A DNA stretch of 6,050 bases from Propionibacteriaceae bacterium (GTDB lineage: Bacteria; Actinomycetota; Actinomycetes; Propionibacteriales; Propionibacteriaceae). A program made the translations under genes and the position numbers. The notes under the pieces were generated by a model, which saw nothing but the letters and a program-made list of their open reading frames with translations, ran no database searches and was not told the origin of the DNA. The stretch lies in contig DAIESZ010000080.1 in the NCBI GenBank assembly GCA_027346035.1, forward strand, positions 1 through 6,050, read 5' to 3'. How positions within the stretch are numbered: the first letter of the stretch is position 1; each line of letters opens with the position of its first letter. This document shows, one piece after another, positions 5,941-6,050 of this stretch.

Positions 5941-6050
5941 TCAGGCCAGTGAGAGGAACAGCTTCTCGAGTGAGGCGATGTCCATCTTGTTGTTCTCGGG
6001 GTCGACCATGCACTGTCGCAGGCCGAGGGAGATCGTCGCGAATCCGGCGC
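5941..6050 (-). CDS. Unidentified protein, C-terminal fragment (possibly a TetR-family regulator)
   Basis: Read on the - strand, an open frame enters from the right edge and ends at a TGA (complement of 5941-5943). The 35 visible residues include GFATISLGLRQCMVDPEN and finish with MDIASLEKLFLSLA. Third positions are mostly G or C, as in the other genes here, so it is likely coding. The pattern of a helix, a short DPEN turn and a closing helix ending in LFLSLA resembles the C-terminal ligand-domain ends of some TetR regulators. That likeness is weak and nothing of the DNA-binding part is visible. The gene converges on the reductase-rhodanese gene. Treat the family as a guess. Confidence 0.5.
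   Translation of the reverse strand, partial: AGFATISLGLRQCMVDPENNKMDIASLEKLFLSLA

Noticed and set aside
5509..5952. + strand open frame running from the rhodanese domain through the following non-coding region
   Set aside because: It overlaps the rhodanese domain in another frame, crosses the terminator hairpin, and its predicted residues show no domain or consistent coding pattern.

Overview
The window is GC-rich (about two thirds G+C, with a strong preference for G or C at third codon positions). Its protein families and gene spacing fit a high-GC actinobacterium (Actinomycetota). I cannot name a genus. It is an ordinary chromosomal stretch: no mobile elements, rRNA, tRNA or CRISPR are visible. 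It holds three complete genes and two gene fragments at the edges.

Layout from left to right. Positions 1-237 hold the C-terminal end of a SRPBCC (START-like) protein on the + strand. It converges on fdhD (complement of 256-1101), which encodes the sulfurtransferase that sulfurates the molybdenum cofactor of formate dehydrogenase. A 10-bp perfect hairpin sits between these two genes and covers the fdhD stop codon; it probably terminates transcription in both directions. fdhD diverges from glgP (about 1361-3826, +), a classical GT35 glycogen/maltodextrin phosphorylase. The shared 5' region contains an unusually AT-rich patch (about 1272-1312), and the exact glgP start (1271 or 1361) is open. 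A 14-bp GC hairpin follows glgP by 12 bases. Next comes a promoter whose -10 region overlaps a perfect palindrome, ATACCCCAGGGGGTAT, typical of the CsoR/CstR repressor family. It drives a coenzyme A disulfide/persulfide reductase fused to a C-terminal rhodanese domain (4008-5678, +). A second 14-bp GC hairpin ends that gene. After about 200 bases with a duplicated hairpin-forming repeat, the end of an unidentified gene on the - strand enters at 5941-6050.

The genes do not form one operon. Each of the three complete genes appears to be its own transcription unit. A loose theme of sulfane sulfur links fdhD (it accepts persulfide sulfur from a cysteine desulfurase) and the reductase-rhodanese (it reduces persulfides), but they lie far apart and in opposite directions, so I do not claim a shared pathway. 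The most informative signal is the repressor palindrome placed on what looks like a leaderless promoter of the reductase-rhodanese gene. It suggests control by a persulfide-sensing CstR-like repressor that is not encoded in this window. I found no convincing undescribed system.
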